A stretch of 64,000 nucleotides of DNA from Roseiarcus sp963726105. GTDB taxonomy: Bacteria; Pseudomonadota; Alphaproteobacteria; Rhizobiales; Beijerinckiaceae. Positions 15,544 to 24,835 of the stretch are shown here, in pieces. Both the position numbers and the translations under genes were made by a program. Each line of letters starts with the position of its first letter. Position 1 is the stretch's first letter. The stretch is from the NCBI GenBank assembly GCA_963726105.1, contig CAVSBJ010000023.1, positions 34,034 to 98,033 on the forward strand, read 5' to 3'. The notes beneath the pieces were generated by a model that was given only the letters and a program-made list of their open reading frames with translations, was not told the DNA's origin and searched no databases.

Positions 15544-18538
15544 TAAGCCGCGCTCCCTCTTTGTCATAGAAAACCGGGCTCACGACCGTCACGGTAACGG
15601 GACTGCCGGGCATCGGGACATGAAGCTTGGCGCCCATCCGCGATCGCCCCGCGGCGACAAGAGCAAGCGCGATCGGACGGCCGAGAGCGGGGCTCATGTA
15701 GGACGAGGTGACATGGCCGAGCGCGGAGGAGCCGATCGGGGGACTCGCGCTTTCCGTCACCTGCGCGCCCTCCTCGAGCGCGATCGCCGGATTGTCGGTC
15801 AGAAGCCCGACGAGCTGCTGGCGATCGGCTGCCAGAATATCCGGGCGCGTGAGCGATCTCTTGCCGACGAAATCCTTCTTCGTCTTCCCGATCGCCCAGT
15901 CGAGGCCAAGATCCGCCAGCGTCACCGTGCCGTCGGTCTCCTGACCGACGATGACGTAGCCCTTCTCGGCCCGCATCACATGCATCGCCTCGGTGCCGTA
16001 CGCAGAGCCTCCGTGCTTCTGAACCTCGCGCCACGCGGCCTCCCACACGGCGCGACCGAAATGCGAGGGCACGTTGATCTCGTAGCCGAGCTCGCCGGTG
16101 AAACTCACGCGCATGAGCCGCGTCGGAACGCCGCAGACGCGCGCCTCGCGCAGGCTCATGTGCGGCAAAGCATTGTTCGACAGATCCGCGCCTTCGACAA
16201 GCGGGGCGATTGTCTCCCGCGCGCGCGGTCCCTGCACGGCGATCGTCGCCCATTGCTCGGTGGTCGACGTGAGCCAGACTCTGAGATCGGCGAACTCGGT
16301 TTGGAGATAATCCTCCATATACGCAAGCACGCGCGGCGCGCCCCCGGTCGTCGTCGTCACGTGGAAGCGGTCGGGTTTCAGGCGCGCGATCACGCCGTCG
16401 TCCATGAGAAAGCCGGCCTCGCTCAGCATGAGGCCGTAGCGGCATCGCCCGACTTCGAGTTTCCGGAAGGCGTTGGCGTACATGCGCTCCAGAAACGTCG
16501 CCGCGTCGGGTCCGACGACCTCGATCTTGCCGAGTGTAGTGGCGTCGAACAGGCCGACGCTCGCGCGGGTCGTGCGGCACTCGCGCGCGACCGCGTCGTG
16601 CATCGTTTCGCGACCCTGCGGAAAATACCAGGCGCGTTTCCAGGCACCCACGTCTTCGAACGCGGCGCCGTTTTCGGCGGCCCAGTCGTGAATGGGCGTG
16701 CGGCGGATGGGATCGAACAGGTCGCCGCGCGCAGGGCCGGCGAAGGCGCCGAAGGTCACCGGCGTGTAGGGCGGCCGAAAGGTGGTGAGACCCACCTCGG
16801 GGATCGGCTTCTTGAGCTCAGCCGAGGCGATCGCGAGCGCGTTCATGTTCGAAAGCTTGCCCTGGTCGGTCGCCATGCCGGTCGTGGTGTAGCGCTTGAT
16901 GTGTTCGATCGAGCGCATCCCCTCCTGGACCGCCACGCTCACGTCCTTGGCGCAAACGTCGTTCTGGAAATCGACGAACGCCTTTGCGCGGCGATCCGTG
17001 TGAATGGCCAGCGGGGCGACATGGGCGGCGCCAAACGCGGGCAAAACGCCGCTGACGGCGTAGGTGCGCGCCACAGGCCCGGTGAATCCGGCCGCCGTCG
17101 CCGCCGCGCGTCCGGCCGCGTCGCCGTCCATGAGCGCGCCTGCGAGATCGAAGGTGGCCTTGCAGGCCCCGGCCGACCGTTCGCGTTGAGCCGACGCGCC
17201 GGGCTTGAAGAGCTGCAGCGCCTCGTCGAAGACGAGCTTGCCGCGCGATTGCGAGAAGAGATGCACCGAAGGCGTCCATCCGCCTGACATGAGCAGCGCG
17301 TCGCAGGCGACAGTTCGATCCGTGCCCATATGCCTGATCCGAACCGCGTTGACCCGCAGGCGCCCGTCGACGCCGAGGATTTCGGCGCCGGTCACGACTT
17401 CGATGCCCGCGGCTCGCGCGGCATCCGCCAGTGGTCCCTTGGCCTCGAGGCGCAGATCGGCGATCAGCGCGACGCCGGCGCCTGCCTTCTTGAGGTCGAG
17501 CGCCGCGCAATAGGCGCTGTCGTGCGCCGTCGCGACGACGACGTGGTCGCCGACCTTGGCGCCGTATTGGCGCGCATAGCGCCGCGCGGAATCGGCGAGC
17601 ATCACAGCCGGGCGGTCGTTGTTCGCAAAGACGAGGGGGCGCTCGATCGCGCCGGTCGCCAGCACCACTTCGCGCGCGCGCACCTGCCATAGCCGCTCGC
17701 GCGGCAAATCGGAATCGGCGGCGAGGTCTGATTCGGGGACGCGCTCGTTGAGCCCGACAAAATTCTGCGCGTAATAGCCGAACGCCTGCGTGCGCGTCAT
17801 CAGCCGGACGTTCGGCGCCGAGCGCAAGGCGGCGAGCGCATCATTGAGCCATTGCCGCGCGCTTTTTTCATCAATATCGGCCTCGTCGTCGGGAAGGAGT
17901 GAGCCCCCGAGAGCGGGATTTTCGTCGCACAGAACGACCCGCGCGCCGCTTTGGCTCGCGGCTAGCGCAGCAGCGAGACCGGCCGGCCCGGCGCCGACGA
18001 TCAGCACGTCGCAATGGTAGAAGATGCGCGTATAGCGATCTGGATCGGGCTCGCGCGGGGGCATGCCAAGTCCCGCGGCGCGACGGATCATGGGCTCATA
18101 AACGCGGGCCCAGGCCCAGTTCTGGCCGATGAGGTTCGGGCCCATGAAGGTCTTGTAGTAGAAGCCCGCGCCAAACAGCGGCGAGAACAGGTCGTTGACG
18201 GCGCCCACGTCGAATGTGAGCGACGGCCAGCGATTTTGGCTCGTGGCGTTGAGGCCGTTGCTCAACTCGATCTGGGTTGCGCGCAGGTTCGGCGTCAATC
18301 GGCCGGGTCCGCGGTTTATGGTGACGAGCGCGTTCGGCTCTTCGGCGCCGGCGGACAAGATTCCGCGGGGCCGGTGATACTTGAACGAGCGTCCGACGAG
18401 ATGGACGCCATTGGCGATCAGCGCGGAGGCGAGCGTGTCGCCCGCATAGCCCTGATAATCGAGGCCGTCGAAACTGAAGACAAGAGGGCGCGAACGGTCG
18501 ATCGAACCGACGCCGGCGAGACGAAAGGGCTGGCTCAT
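15536..18538 (-). CDS. soxA: Sarcosine oxidase subunit alpha
   Basis: A 1000-residue alpha subunit. The N-terminal 2Fe-2S-ferredoxin-like domain begins SFDGLDYQGYAGDTLASALIANG. It is followed by an FAD/NAD-binding domain with VGAGPAGLAAALAASQSGARVVLCDEN. The C-terminal half is an aminomethyltransferase (GcvT-like) domain with CRYGLMLSEAGFLMDDGV and SFTGELGYEINVP, which takes the methyl carbon onto tetrahydrofolate. The enzyme oxidises sarcosine to glycine with H2O2 and 5,10-methylene-tetrahydrofolate. I chose the ATG at 18538, which overlaps soxD (ATGA); the longer frame only reads through soxD antiphase. Confidence 0.96.
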   Translation of the reverse strand: MSQPFRLAGVGSIDRSRPLVFSFDGLDYQGYAGDTLASALIANGVHLVGRSFKYHRPRGILSAGAEEPNALVTINRGPGRLTPNLRATQIELSNGLNATSQNRWPSLTFDVGAVNDLFSPLFGAGFYYKTFMGPNLIGQNWAWARVYEPMIRRAAGLGMPPREPDPDRYTRIFYHCDVLIVGAGPAGLAAALAASQSGARVVLCDENPALGGSLLPDDEADIDEKSARQWLNDALAALRSAPNVRLMTRTQAFGYYAQNFVGLNERVPESDLAADSDLPRERLWQVRAREVVLATGAIERPLVFANNDRPAVMLADSARRYARQYGAKVGDHVVVATAHDSAYCAALDLKKAGAGVALIADLRLEAKGPLADAARAAGIEVVTGAEILGVDGRLRVNAVRIRHMGTDRTVACDALLMSGGWTPSVHLFSQSRGKLVFDEALQLFKPGASAQRERSAGACKATFDLAGALMDGDAAGRAAATAAGFTGPVARTYAVSGVLPAFGAAHVAPLAIHTDRRAKAFVDFQNDVCAKDVSVAVQEGMRSIEHIKRYTTTGMATDQGKLSNMNALAIASAELKKPIPEVGLTTFRPPYTPVTFGAFAGPARGDLFDPIRRTPIHDWAAENGAAFEDVGAWKRAWYFPQGRETMHDAVARECRTTRASVGLFDATTLGKIEVVGPDAATFLERMYANAFRKLEVGRCRYGLMLSEAGFLMDDGVIARLKPDRFHVTTTTGGAPRVLAYMEDYLQTEFADLRVWLTSTTEQWATIAVQGPRARETIAPLVEGADLSNNALPHMSLREARVCGVPTRLMRVSFTGELGYEINVPSHFGRAVWEAAWREVQKHGGSAYGTEAMHVMRAEKGYVIVGQETDGTVTLADLGLDWAIGKTKKDFVGKRSLTRPDILAADRQQLVGLLTDNPAIALEEGAQVTESASPPIGSSALGHVTSSYMSPALGRPIALALVAAGRSRMGAKLHVPMPGSPVTVTVVSPVFYDKEGARLNG

Positions 18539-18840
18539 TCGCGCCGCCCAGCGCGTTCGCTTGGCGCATCCGGCCGCGGCTCGCCCGCTTTGTAAACCGC
18601 GAGGATCCTGTCGCTCAATGTGTCGCGCAGGCAGTTGAAGAAGCGCCCGCAACCGAACGCATGGCGCCAGCGCTCCGCGAGCACGCCTTTCGGATTGGAA
18701 CGGAAATAGAGGAAGTTCGCCCATTCCTCATCGCTGAGAGCGCTCGGATCGGCGGCCCGCGCGATATGCGCTTCGCCGCCGTAAGCGAACTCGATCTCCG
18801 GGCGGGCCATGCCGCAGTAGGGGCAATCGATCAGCAGCAT
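18535..18840 (-). CDS. soxD: Sarcosine oxidase subunit delta
   Basis: A 101-residue delta subunit. The zinc ligands of the family are visible: the Cys pair of LIDCPYCG (Cys6, Cys9), His60 and Cys64 in RHAFGCGRFFNC. The typical DEEWANFLYFRSNPKG segment lies in the middle. It starts seven bases after soxB and overlaps soxA by an ATGA, giving the standard soxB-D-A-G order. Confidence 0.95.
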   Translation of the reverse strand: MLLIDCPYCGMARPEIEFAYGGEAHIARAADPSALSDEEWANFLYFRSNPKGVLAERWRHAFGCGRFFNCLRDTLSDRILAVYKAGEPRPDAPSERAGRRE

Positions 18841-18847
18841 GATAAGC

Positions 18848-20098
18848 TCAATGCGCGACCGCCGCGGCGGCGGCTTCGTCGATAAGCCGGCCGGAGCGAA
18901 AGCGTTGAAGCGTGAAGGGCGCGGCGAGCGGATGCGGTTCGCCCGTCGCGATCGTGTGCGCGAACACATGGCCGGAGCCCGGCGTCGCCTTGAAGCCGCC
19001 GGTGCCCCAGCCGCAGTTGACGAACAGTCCCGGGACCGGCGTCTTCGCGATGATCGGCGAGCGGTCCGGCGTCACGTCGACGACGCCGCCCCAGTTGCGC
19101 AGCATGCGCATTCGGCGCACAGCGGGGAACAGTTCGCAGATCGCTTCCAGCGTATGATTGGCGATGTGCAGGCCTCCGGTCTGCGAATAGGATATATAGG
19201 CGTCGGTGCCGGCGCCGATCACGAGTTCGCCCTTGTCGGATTGCGACATGTAGGCGTGAATCGTGTTCGACATCACGACGCAGGGCATCATGGGCTTCAC
19301 CGGCTCGGACACCAAAGCCTGAAGCGGGTAGCTCTCGAGCGGCATGCGGACGCCCGCCATCGCCATCACGACCGACGTATGCCCGGCGGCCACGACGCCG
19401 AGCTTCCCGGTCGCGATCGCGCCGCGCGTCGTCTCGACGCCCGAGACGGCGCCGGAAGCGTCGCGGCGGATTGCCGTCGCCTCGCAATTCTGGATGATGT
19501 CCACGCCACGGGCCGAGGCTGCGCGCGCGTAGCCCCAGGCGACCGCGTCGTGCCGCGCTGTGCCTCCCCGCCGCTGGAGCGCAGCGCCCACGACCGGATA
19601 GCGGACGTCGCGCGCGATGTTCAGGATCGGGCAGAAGGCCTTGGCCTCCTCCGGCGTCAGCCATTCGTTGTCGACGCCGGCCAGGCGATTGGCGTGCACA
19701 TGACGTTTCCCCACCTGAACGTCGTGCGTGTTGTGCGCCAGCATGAGCACGCCGCGCGGCGAATACATCACGTTGTAATTCAGCTCCTGAGACAAGCCCT
19801 CCCACAGCTTCAGCGCGTGCTCATAGAGCGCAGCCGATTCCTCCCAGAGGTAATTGGAACGGATGATCGTGGTGTTGCGCCCGGTGTTGCCGCCGCCGAG
19901 CCACCCCTTCTCCAAGACCGCGACGTTGGTGACGCCGTGCTCCTTGGCGAGGTAATAAGCCGTTGCGAGCCCGTGGCCGCCGGCGCCGATGATGACCGCG
20001 TCATAGGCCGCCTTCGGCTCGGGGCTGCGCCATTGCTCCGGCCAGCCGGAATTGTGCTTGAGCGCCTGCAGCGCCACATTGACAAAGGAAAATCGCAC
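18848..20098 (-). CDS. soxB: Sarcosine oxidase subunit beta
   Basis: A 416-residue flavoprotein beta subunit, which holds non-covalent FAD and covalent FMN and oxidises sarcosine. The FAD-binding loop is VIIGAGGHGLATAYYLA. The motif ARHDAVAWG contains His183, the expected site of covalent FMN attachment. The C-terminus has NCGWGTGGFKATPGSG, the second flavin-contact motif. The start is a GTG giving MRFSFVNVALQ, which matches the usual N-terminus. First gene of the soxBDAG operon; the promoter should lie in the 20.1-20.5 kb gap. Confidence 0.96.
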   Translation of the reverse strand: MRFSFVNVALQALKHNSGWPEQWRSPEPKAAYDAVIIGAGGHGLATAYYLAKEHGVTNVAVLEKGWLGGGNTGRNTTIIRSNYLWEESAALYEHALKLWEGLSQELNYNVMYSPRGVLMLAHNTHDVQVGKRHVHANRLAGVDNEWLTPEEAKAFCPILNIARDVRYPVVGAALQRRGGTARHDAVAWGYARAASARGVDIIQNCEATAIRRDASGAVSGVETTRGAIATGKLGVVAAGHTSVVMAMAGVRMPLESYPLQALVSEPVKPMMPCVVMSNTIHAYMSQSDKGELVIGAGTDAYISYSQTGGLHIANHTLEAICELFPAVRRMRMLRNWGGVVDVTPDRSPIIAKTPVPGLFVNCGWGTGGFKATPGSGHVFAHTIATGEPHPLAAPFTLQRFRSGRLIDEAAAAAVAH

Positions 20099-20255
20099 CA
20101 GACGCGCCTTTGGTGATTGCGGCCGGACGATTGCCCGCTTCGGCTCGCGATTGCGAGACTAATTTCGCGGCGGCGGCGAAACTTTGTTGCGCGGCCCTTG
20201 CGCCAAAGCCGCCGACCGGCGGATCCGACCGCCATTCATCCAGAGGAACAGAATA

Positions 20256-20267
20256 TTAGATAACTAA
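20256..20267. promoter_or_regulatory. Palindromic operator candidate next to an orphan promoter
   Basis: TTAG-ATAA-CTAA is a short inverted repeat ending one base before the -35 box at 20269. AT-rich palindromes of this form are typical binding sites of MarR/HxlR-type repressors. It also lies about 160 bases upstream of soxB on the other strand, so it could serve either direction. No regulator gene is adjacent. Confidence 0.4.
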
Positions 20268-20268
20268 C

Positions 20269-20297
20269 TTGACATTTTCAGAAATGAACGCTATGAT
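20269..20297 (+). promoter_or_regulatory. Near-consensus sigma-70 promoter with no recognisable gene downstream
   Basis: TTGACA (20269-20274), a 17-base spacer and TATGAT (20292-20297) form a near-perfect housekeeping promoter reading rightwards. Such a match is rare by chance in sequence of this GC content. The transcript would start near 20304. Downstream lie only a weak 61-codon frame (20307-20492) with no family resemblance, and two hairpins: CGAGGC with GCCTCG around 20427-20448, and TGCGC-GAAA-GCGCA around 20474-20487. A small RNA is possible. Confidence 0.6.
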
Positions 20298-20544
20298 ATC
20301 CGCGTTGTGAGAAGAGGCGACGGGATATCCAAAGATGCTCCAAAAGCGATGACGCCGAACCTCGTCATGACTCGCCCGAAGCTTCCCTTCTCAGGGCCGG
20401 TTGCATTTCCTGAAAGCACCCTTCGAGGCCGTTTGCGGCGCCTCGAGGCAGGGGCGGCCTGGAGCTGTAAAGTTGCGCGAAAGCGCAGCTAAGCGCTTGG
20501 AATCATTGGCTGGCGTAAACTTGTGCGCTGGCGCTCAAGCGGCC
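20298..20544. other. Non-coding stretch downstream of the orphan promoter
   Basis: No convincing gene. A second GATATCC copy forms GGATATCC at 20323-20330, echoing GATATCC at 20295-20301. The two hairpins noted with the promoter are here, including a GAAA tetraloop. No T-tract follows either hairpin, so a terminator is not clear. Confidence 0.4.
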
Positions 20545-20883
20545 CTATCGTGAGCAGCCGGCGAGGTCTTTCTCCTCGATGGAGAACACCTTGCCCGCGT
20601 CGATCCGCAATCCCTTCACTGTGCATTGGCGTCCATCGGCGAGCTTGACTCGCGCGTCGTAGGCGCCGGTCGCCACGCCCTTGATCTTCAGCCGCTCGTC
20701 GTGATCGACCGCGCCATCGGGATCATTCGCGGTTTGGTTGGCGCCGAAGGCGGGCGTGCCGGCGGGCGCGAGTTCGAGCGTCTTCACCGTTGACGCCGTC
20801 AAGTTCCAGAATTGGGTGTCCTTCGCCATCGCGGGTCCCACGAGCCCGATCGCAAGGACGCCAAATGGAATTGCGCGTTTCAT
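20545..20883 (-). CDS. Small periplasmic protein of unknown function
   Basis: A 112-residue protein with a signal peptide (KRAIPFGVLAIGLVGPAMA) and the mature start KDTQFWNLTASTVKTLELAPAGTP. The later segments KIKGVATGAYDARVKLADGRQCTVKGLRIDAGKVFSIEEKDLAGC suggest a small beta-sandwich, with two Cys that may pair. Proteins of this type, with FWNLT near the mature start, occur in Hyphomicrobiales as conserved hypothetical periplasmic proteins. The ATG follows GGGAGGAACC, a strong ribosome binding site. The monooxygenase gene lies upstream on the same strand. Confidence 0.7.
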   Translation of the reverse strand: MKRAIPFGVLAIGLVGPAMAKDTQFWNLTASTVKTLELAPAGTPAFGANQTANDPDGAVDHDERLKIKGVATGAYDARVKLADGRQCTVKGLRIDAGKVFSIEEKDLAGCSR

Positions 20884-20969
20884 GGTTCCTCCCCGAGACT
20901 GCCTTGCCCCGAAGCCTGGGCTCGATCTTTGATGATCATGGTGCTTCGAGACAAAGCCCGCAACACTTG

Positions 20970-22499
20970 TCACGCGGCGCGGCTGATTGACCCGCGCCGC
21001 CTGAACTCGAGCGCGCCGTCCTCGATCGCGCCAAACCGAAAGGCCATGACGTCAAGGGCATAGCTCTGGTTCAAGCGCCACGGCTTCTTCGTCCCCTGCT
21101 TGAACAAAAGATGCTTGGCCCTCTCGATATAGCCCGAGGTGAGGGGCAAGGTCGGTTCGTCCGCAATCGCGGTGTCGCCCCGGCGCGGCGTGCAGATCGC
21201 GTAACCCCGGCGATCCATGTGGCCCAGCAGCCGGCAGACGTACTCGGCGATCAGATCGGACTTGAGCGTCCAGGAGGCGTTGGTGTAGCCGAAGATTGAC
21301 GCCAAATTCGGGACGTCGCTGAACATCACCCCCTTATAAGCGAGCGAGCTCGCGATATCGACTGGCGCGCCGTCGACCTCGATGGCGACGCCGCCCATCA
21401 GGCGCACTTGAAGTCCGGTCGCCGTGACGATGACGTCGGCTTCGATCTCCTGGCCTGAAGTCAGGCGCAGGCCGGTCTCGGTGAAGGTCTCGATCTCGCC
21501 ATTGACGATCGAGGCCTTGCCTGCGCGCATGGCGGCGAACAGGTCCCCGTCCGGCACGATGCACATCCGCTGGTCCCAAGGATCGTATCGGGGGTTGAAA
21601 TAGTCGGCGGCGTCGAATTCCGGGCCGACCTCAGCCTGCGCGAGCTTGAGGATCTGAGCCCGCACGGCGGCCGGTTTGCGACGCGAAAGCCGATACAGGT
21701 ACATCTGCAACAGAATGTTCTTCCACCGCACCGCGGCGTACGCGGTCCGCGCCGGGAGCCATCGCCTGAGTCGTTCTGCGATTGCCTCCTCGGTCGGGCG
21801 AGCGACGACATAAGTCGGCGATCTTTGCAGCATGACGACCTCGGCAGCCTCCGCCGCCATCGCCGGAACGATCGTCACCGCCGTCGCGCCGCTGCCGATG
21901 ACGACGACCCGCTTGCCGTCGTGACGCAAGTCTTCGGGCCACGTCTGCGGATGCACGAGGCGGCCGGCGAAGCGCTCCTTGCCTGGCCAGGCCGGCGTGT
22001 AACCTTCCCCATATTCGTAATAGCCCGTGCACAGAAAGAGAAAGTTGCAGGAGAACGCGAGCCTCTCGCCATCGGGCCGATCAACCTCGAGCGCCCAGCG
22101 AGCGTCCTCGGACCGCCATGACGCCCGCGCGACCTTGAGGCCGAAACGAATATGGCGATCGACGCCATAGGCCTTTGCCGTTTCAGCGAGGTAGCGCAGA
22201 ATCGAGGGGCCGTCGGCGATCGCCGTCGCATCGTTCCAGGGACGGAACCCATAGCCGAAAGTCGACATATCCGAATCCGAGCGAATGCCCGGATAGCGAA
22301 AAAGATCCCAGGTGCCTCCGATGGCGTTTCGCGCTTCGAGGATCGCGAACGTCGCTCCCGGCCGCTTCCGGAGAACATGGCAGGCCGCTCCGATTCCCGA
22401 GAGGCCCGCGCCGATGATGAGCACGTCGAAATGCGATCCCTCAGCGCTCACCGGCGAGGGATCGTCATGAACGCGCATCCCCAGGGTTGCATCGCTCAC
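20970..22499 (-). CDS. Flavin-containing monooxygenase, Baeyer-Villiger type
   Basis: A 509-residue class B flavin monooxygenase. The FAD-binding loop IIGAGLSGIGAA lies at residues 28-39 and GGTWDLFRYPGIRSDSDM at 61-78. The Baeyer-Villiger fingerprint FxGxxxHxxxWP is present as FAGRLVHPQTWP (residues 177-188). The NADPH-binding loop VIGSGATAVT follows near residue 200. Such enzymes convert ketones to esters with O2 and NADPH; the close homologues in mycobacteria and proteobacteria have broad ketone range. The substrate cannot be told from sequence. It stands alone between the small periplasmic gene and the divergent phosphatase. Confidence 0.92.
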   Translation of the reverse strand: MSDATLGMRVHDDPSPVSAEGSHFDVLIIGAGLSGIGAACHVLRKRPGATFAILEARNAIGGTWDLFRYPGIRSDSDMSTFGYGFRPWNDATAIADGPSILRYLAETAKAYGVDRHIRFGLKVARASWRSEDARWALEVDRPDGERLAFSCNFLFLCTGYYEYGEGYTPAWPGKERFAGRLVHPQTWPEDLRHDGKRVVVIGSGATAVTIVPAMAAEAAEVVMLQRSPTYVVARPTEEAIAERLRRWLPARTAYAAVRWKNILLQMYLYRLSRRKPAAVRAQILKLAQAEVGPEFDAADYFNPRYDPWDQRMCIVPDGDLFAAMRAGKASIVNGEIETFTETGLRLTSGQEIEADVIVTATGLQVRLMGGVAIEVDGAPVDIASSLAYKGVMFSDVPNLASIFGYTNASWTLKSDLIAEYVCRLLGHMDRRGYAICTPRRGDTAIADEPTLPLTSGYIERAKHLLFKQGTKKPWRLNQSYALDVMAFRFGAIEDGALEFRRRGSISRAA

Positions 22500-22607
22500 G
22501 CGGCTTCTCCGTTGGGCAGCGACTTACCGAGACGATAATTCTATTTGAACGGACGCCGGCTTGCCACAGTTGAGCGCCGGTCACACTTTCATGCTAAGGG
22601 CACGCCC

Positions 22608-23204
22608 ATGAAGCCTTCGTCCTTCCCTGCCTTCGCGATTTGCGGACTTGACGAAATCATCGGCCACCAGGGCCGGGGCGTCACGCACGTCCTATCGATC
22701 CTGGACCCGGAATGGCCGGACCCGGAAGCCTTCCAGGCGTTCAATCCACACTTTCGCGCGACCTTGCGCTTCCACGATGCGATCGAGCCGGGTCCCGACA
22801 TTCTGTTGCCGCAGAGAGAGGACGTCGAGGCCATTCTGACGTTCGGCCGCGACGCGGCCGAAGCAGGGGGCCTGCTCATTCACTGCCATGCCGGAATCTC
22901 TCGCTCGACGGCGGCGACGCTCATGATCCTGGCGCAGGCGCATTCGCACGAAGCCGAGGATGAACTCGCCGAGCGACTGTTGACGACGAGGCCGCAGGCG
23001 TGGCCGAATTCGCGAATGATCACCTTCGCCGACGAACTGCTCGAGCGCAACGGCCGCCTCTCCGCTGCCAACGCAAGCATCTACACACGGCAACTCGAGA
23101 GGCACCCCGAGTTGGCCGAAATCATGCGCCGGGGCAATCGCGCGCGCGAGGTCGAACTCGGCATGAGCGGCAAGCAGCCCGGCGCGTTGAAGCGAGCGGT
23201 TTAG
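22608..23204 (+). CDS. Protein tyrosine phosphatase (dual-specificity-like)
   Basis: A 198-residue cytosolic phosphatase. The P-loop is HCHAGISRST, with the nucleophile Cys93 and phosphate-binding Arg99 in the CX5R motif. An upstream Asp in FHDAIEPG (about residue 57) could be the general acid. The fold resembles small bacterial dual-specificity or tyrosine phosphatases often annotated from the Rhizobium group; the physiological substrate is unknown. I chose the ATG at 22608, since the preceding 21 codons of the open frame have no similarity. It is divergent from the monooxygenase and convergent with zwf. Confidence 0.85.
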   Translation: MKPSSFPAFAICGLDEIIGHQGRGVTHVLSILDPEWPDPEAFQAFNPHFRATLRFHDAIEPGPDILLPQREDVEAILTFGRDAAEAGGLLIHCHAGISRSTAATLMILAQAHSHEAEDELAERLLTTRPQAWPNSRMITFADELLERNGRLSAANASIYTRQLERHPELAEIMRRGNRAREVELGMSGKQPGALKRAV

Positions 23205-23256
23205 CTCGTCTCGCGGCTCGCGCCGCGCGCGAGGATCGGACGGCGCATGAAGAGCC

Positions 23257-24642
23257 TTACGCCTTAGCGGGGGCGGAGGGATTCCGCCACGGGCCATCGG
23301 CGCCGATCAGCGCGTTCGCGGCCTCCGGTCCCCAGGTTCCAGGCGCATATTCCTGAACCGCCGGGGGGTCTTTGAGGATCGGCTCCACGATGCGCCATTG
23401 CGCGTCGACGACGTCCTCGCGCCCGAACAGCTCGTTATTCCCACGCATCGCGTCACCGAGTAGGCGCTGATACGGCGGCATGTCCGATCCAGCGCGTTCC
23501 ATTAGGGAGAGCTCCACATTGTCGCCAGTCATGCGTTCTCCGGGATGTTTCATCCGCAGGCCCATTGCAACGCCAACGTCCGGACTCAGCCGCGCGCGCA
23601 GGTAATCGGCTGACGGATCCGTTTTCTCTCCGAATGTTGATCGGGGCGGCGGCTTGAAGTCGATCGTGACCTCGGCGGCGGTCAACGGCAAGGATTTGCC
23701 GGCGCGGATATAGACGGGGACCCCCGCCCATCGCCAGCTGTCCACGAACAGTCTCACCGCGACAAAGGTTTCGGTCGTTGAATCCGGACGCACGCCTTTA
23801 ACGGAGCGATAGCCCTTATATTGCCCCCGCACCAGGCTCGCGCCGTCCAGGGGACGAACAGCTTTCAACAGCGCCGCCTTCTGGTCTCGTTGCGCTTCGT
23901 GCTCTTCGCCGGTCGGGGCGTCCATCATGACGTTTGCAAGGACTTGCAGCATGTGATTCTGGACCACATCGCGAAGGGCGCCGACGGCGTCGTAGAAACT
24001 TCCTCGATCCTGAACGTCGAACGCTTCCGCCATTGTGATCTGGATACAGCGAACATAATGGCGGTTCCAGAGCGGTTCGAACGTCGAATTGGCGAACCGC
24101 GTATAGAGAATGTTCTGGACGGGCTCCTTGCCCAGATAATGGTCGATGCGAAAGATCGCGTCTTCCGGGAAATGCTCGAGCAGCGTGTGGTTCAGCGCCT
24201 GCGCTGATTCCTGATCGCGGCCAAAGGGCTTTTCGACGACGAGGCGCGCGTCGGCGTTGAGTCCGCTCTTGGCGAGCGCGGACACCACGACGCCAAAGAG
24301 GCTCGGGGGAATAGCGAGATAGTGCAGTGGCCGCTTGGCGCCCCCGAGCGCCTGCTTCAGCTGCTCGAAAGTCTTGGGATCGTTGTAGTCCCCGTCGACA
24401 TACCGCAGAAGCTTCAGGAGCTTATCAAGCTTGGTCGCGTCGGCGCCCCCGTGTTTTTCTATGCTGTCCTTGGCTCGTCCCTTGAGCTGCTCGACCGTCC
24501 AGCCGGCCTTGGCGACGCCGACGATGGGGACGCTGACGCCTTCGTCGTTGACGAGGCCAAGAAGCGCGGGGAAGATCTGCTTGAAAGCGAGATCGCCGGA
24601 AGCGCCGAAAAATACCAGGGCGTCGGACTGGGCGGCCTCCAT
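23257..24642 (-). CDS. zwf: Glucose-6-phosphate 1-dehydrogenase
   Basis: A 461-residue glucose-6-phosphate dehydrogenase, which makes 6-phosphogluconolactone and NAD(P)H at the entry of the Entner-Doudoroff and pentose phosphate routes. The coenzyme loop is FFGASGDLAFKQIFPAL (residues 11-27). The catalytic signature RIDHYLGKE lies at residues 165-173. The C-terminal substrate domain is complete. An AGGAGA ribosome site precedes the ATG. It is not accompanied here by pgl or edd, so it is separate from the usual sugar cluster. Confidence 0.96.
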   Translation of the reverse strand: MEAAQSDALVFFGASGDLAFKQIFPALLGLVNDEGVSVPIVGVAKAGWTVEQLKGRAKDSIEKHGGADATKLDKLLKLLRYVDGDYNDPKTFEQLKQALGGAKRPLHYLAIPPSLFGVVVSALAKSGLNADARLVVEKPFGRDQESAQALNHTLLEHFPEDAIFRIDHYLGKEPVQNILYTRFANSTFEPLWNRHYVRCIQITMAEAFDVQDRGSFYDAVGALRDVVQNHMLQVLANVMMDAPTGEEHEAQRDQKAALLKAVRPLDGASLVRGQYKGYRSVKGVRPDSTTETFVAVRLFVDSWRWAGVPVYIRAGKSLPLTAAEVTIDFKPPPRSTFGEKTDPSADYLRARLSPDVGVAMGLRMKHPGERMTGDNVELSLMERAGSDMPPYQRLLGDAMRGNNELFGREDVVDAQWRIVEPILKDPPAVQEYAPGTWGPEAANALIGADGPWRNPSAPAKA

Positions 24643-24835
24643 CTCATCTCCTATAGGGTTTCGATTGGGACGTTGGGCCGATCGTCGTTGACACCGGCTC
24701 GCTGCGTGGCGGGTAGTCTAATCATACTCTCATGGACATGGCCACTTGAAGCCTGTGGACGCGATCGCTCTCGATGGGCTGCGCGTGGTAGACGCCATGG
24801 GGATTCATGATTTCACCAACGCGGGAGCAAAAGAC

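Noticed and set aside
15620..17287. Open frame of 555 codons opposite soxA
   Set aside because: Antisense to a full-length sarcosine oxidase alpha gene; composition is that of a shadow frame.
18839..20116. Open frame of 425 codons opposite soxB
   Set aside because: Antisense to soxB, which has all flavin motifs; no recognisable domain in this frame.
20307..20492. 61-codon frame after the orphan promoter
   Set aside because: No family resemblance and a GTG start without a ribosome site; kept only as an alternative to a small RNA.
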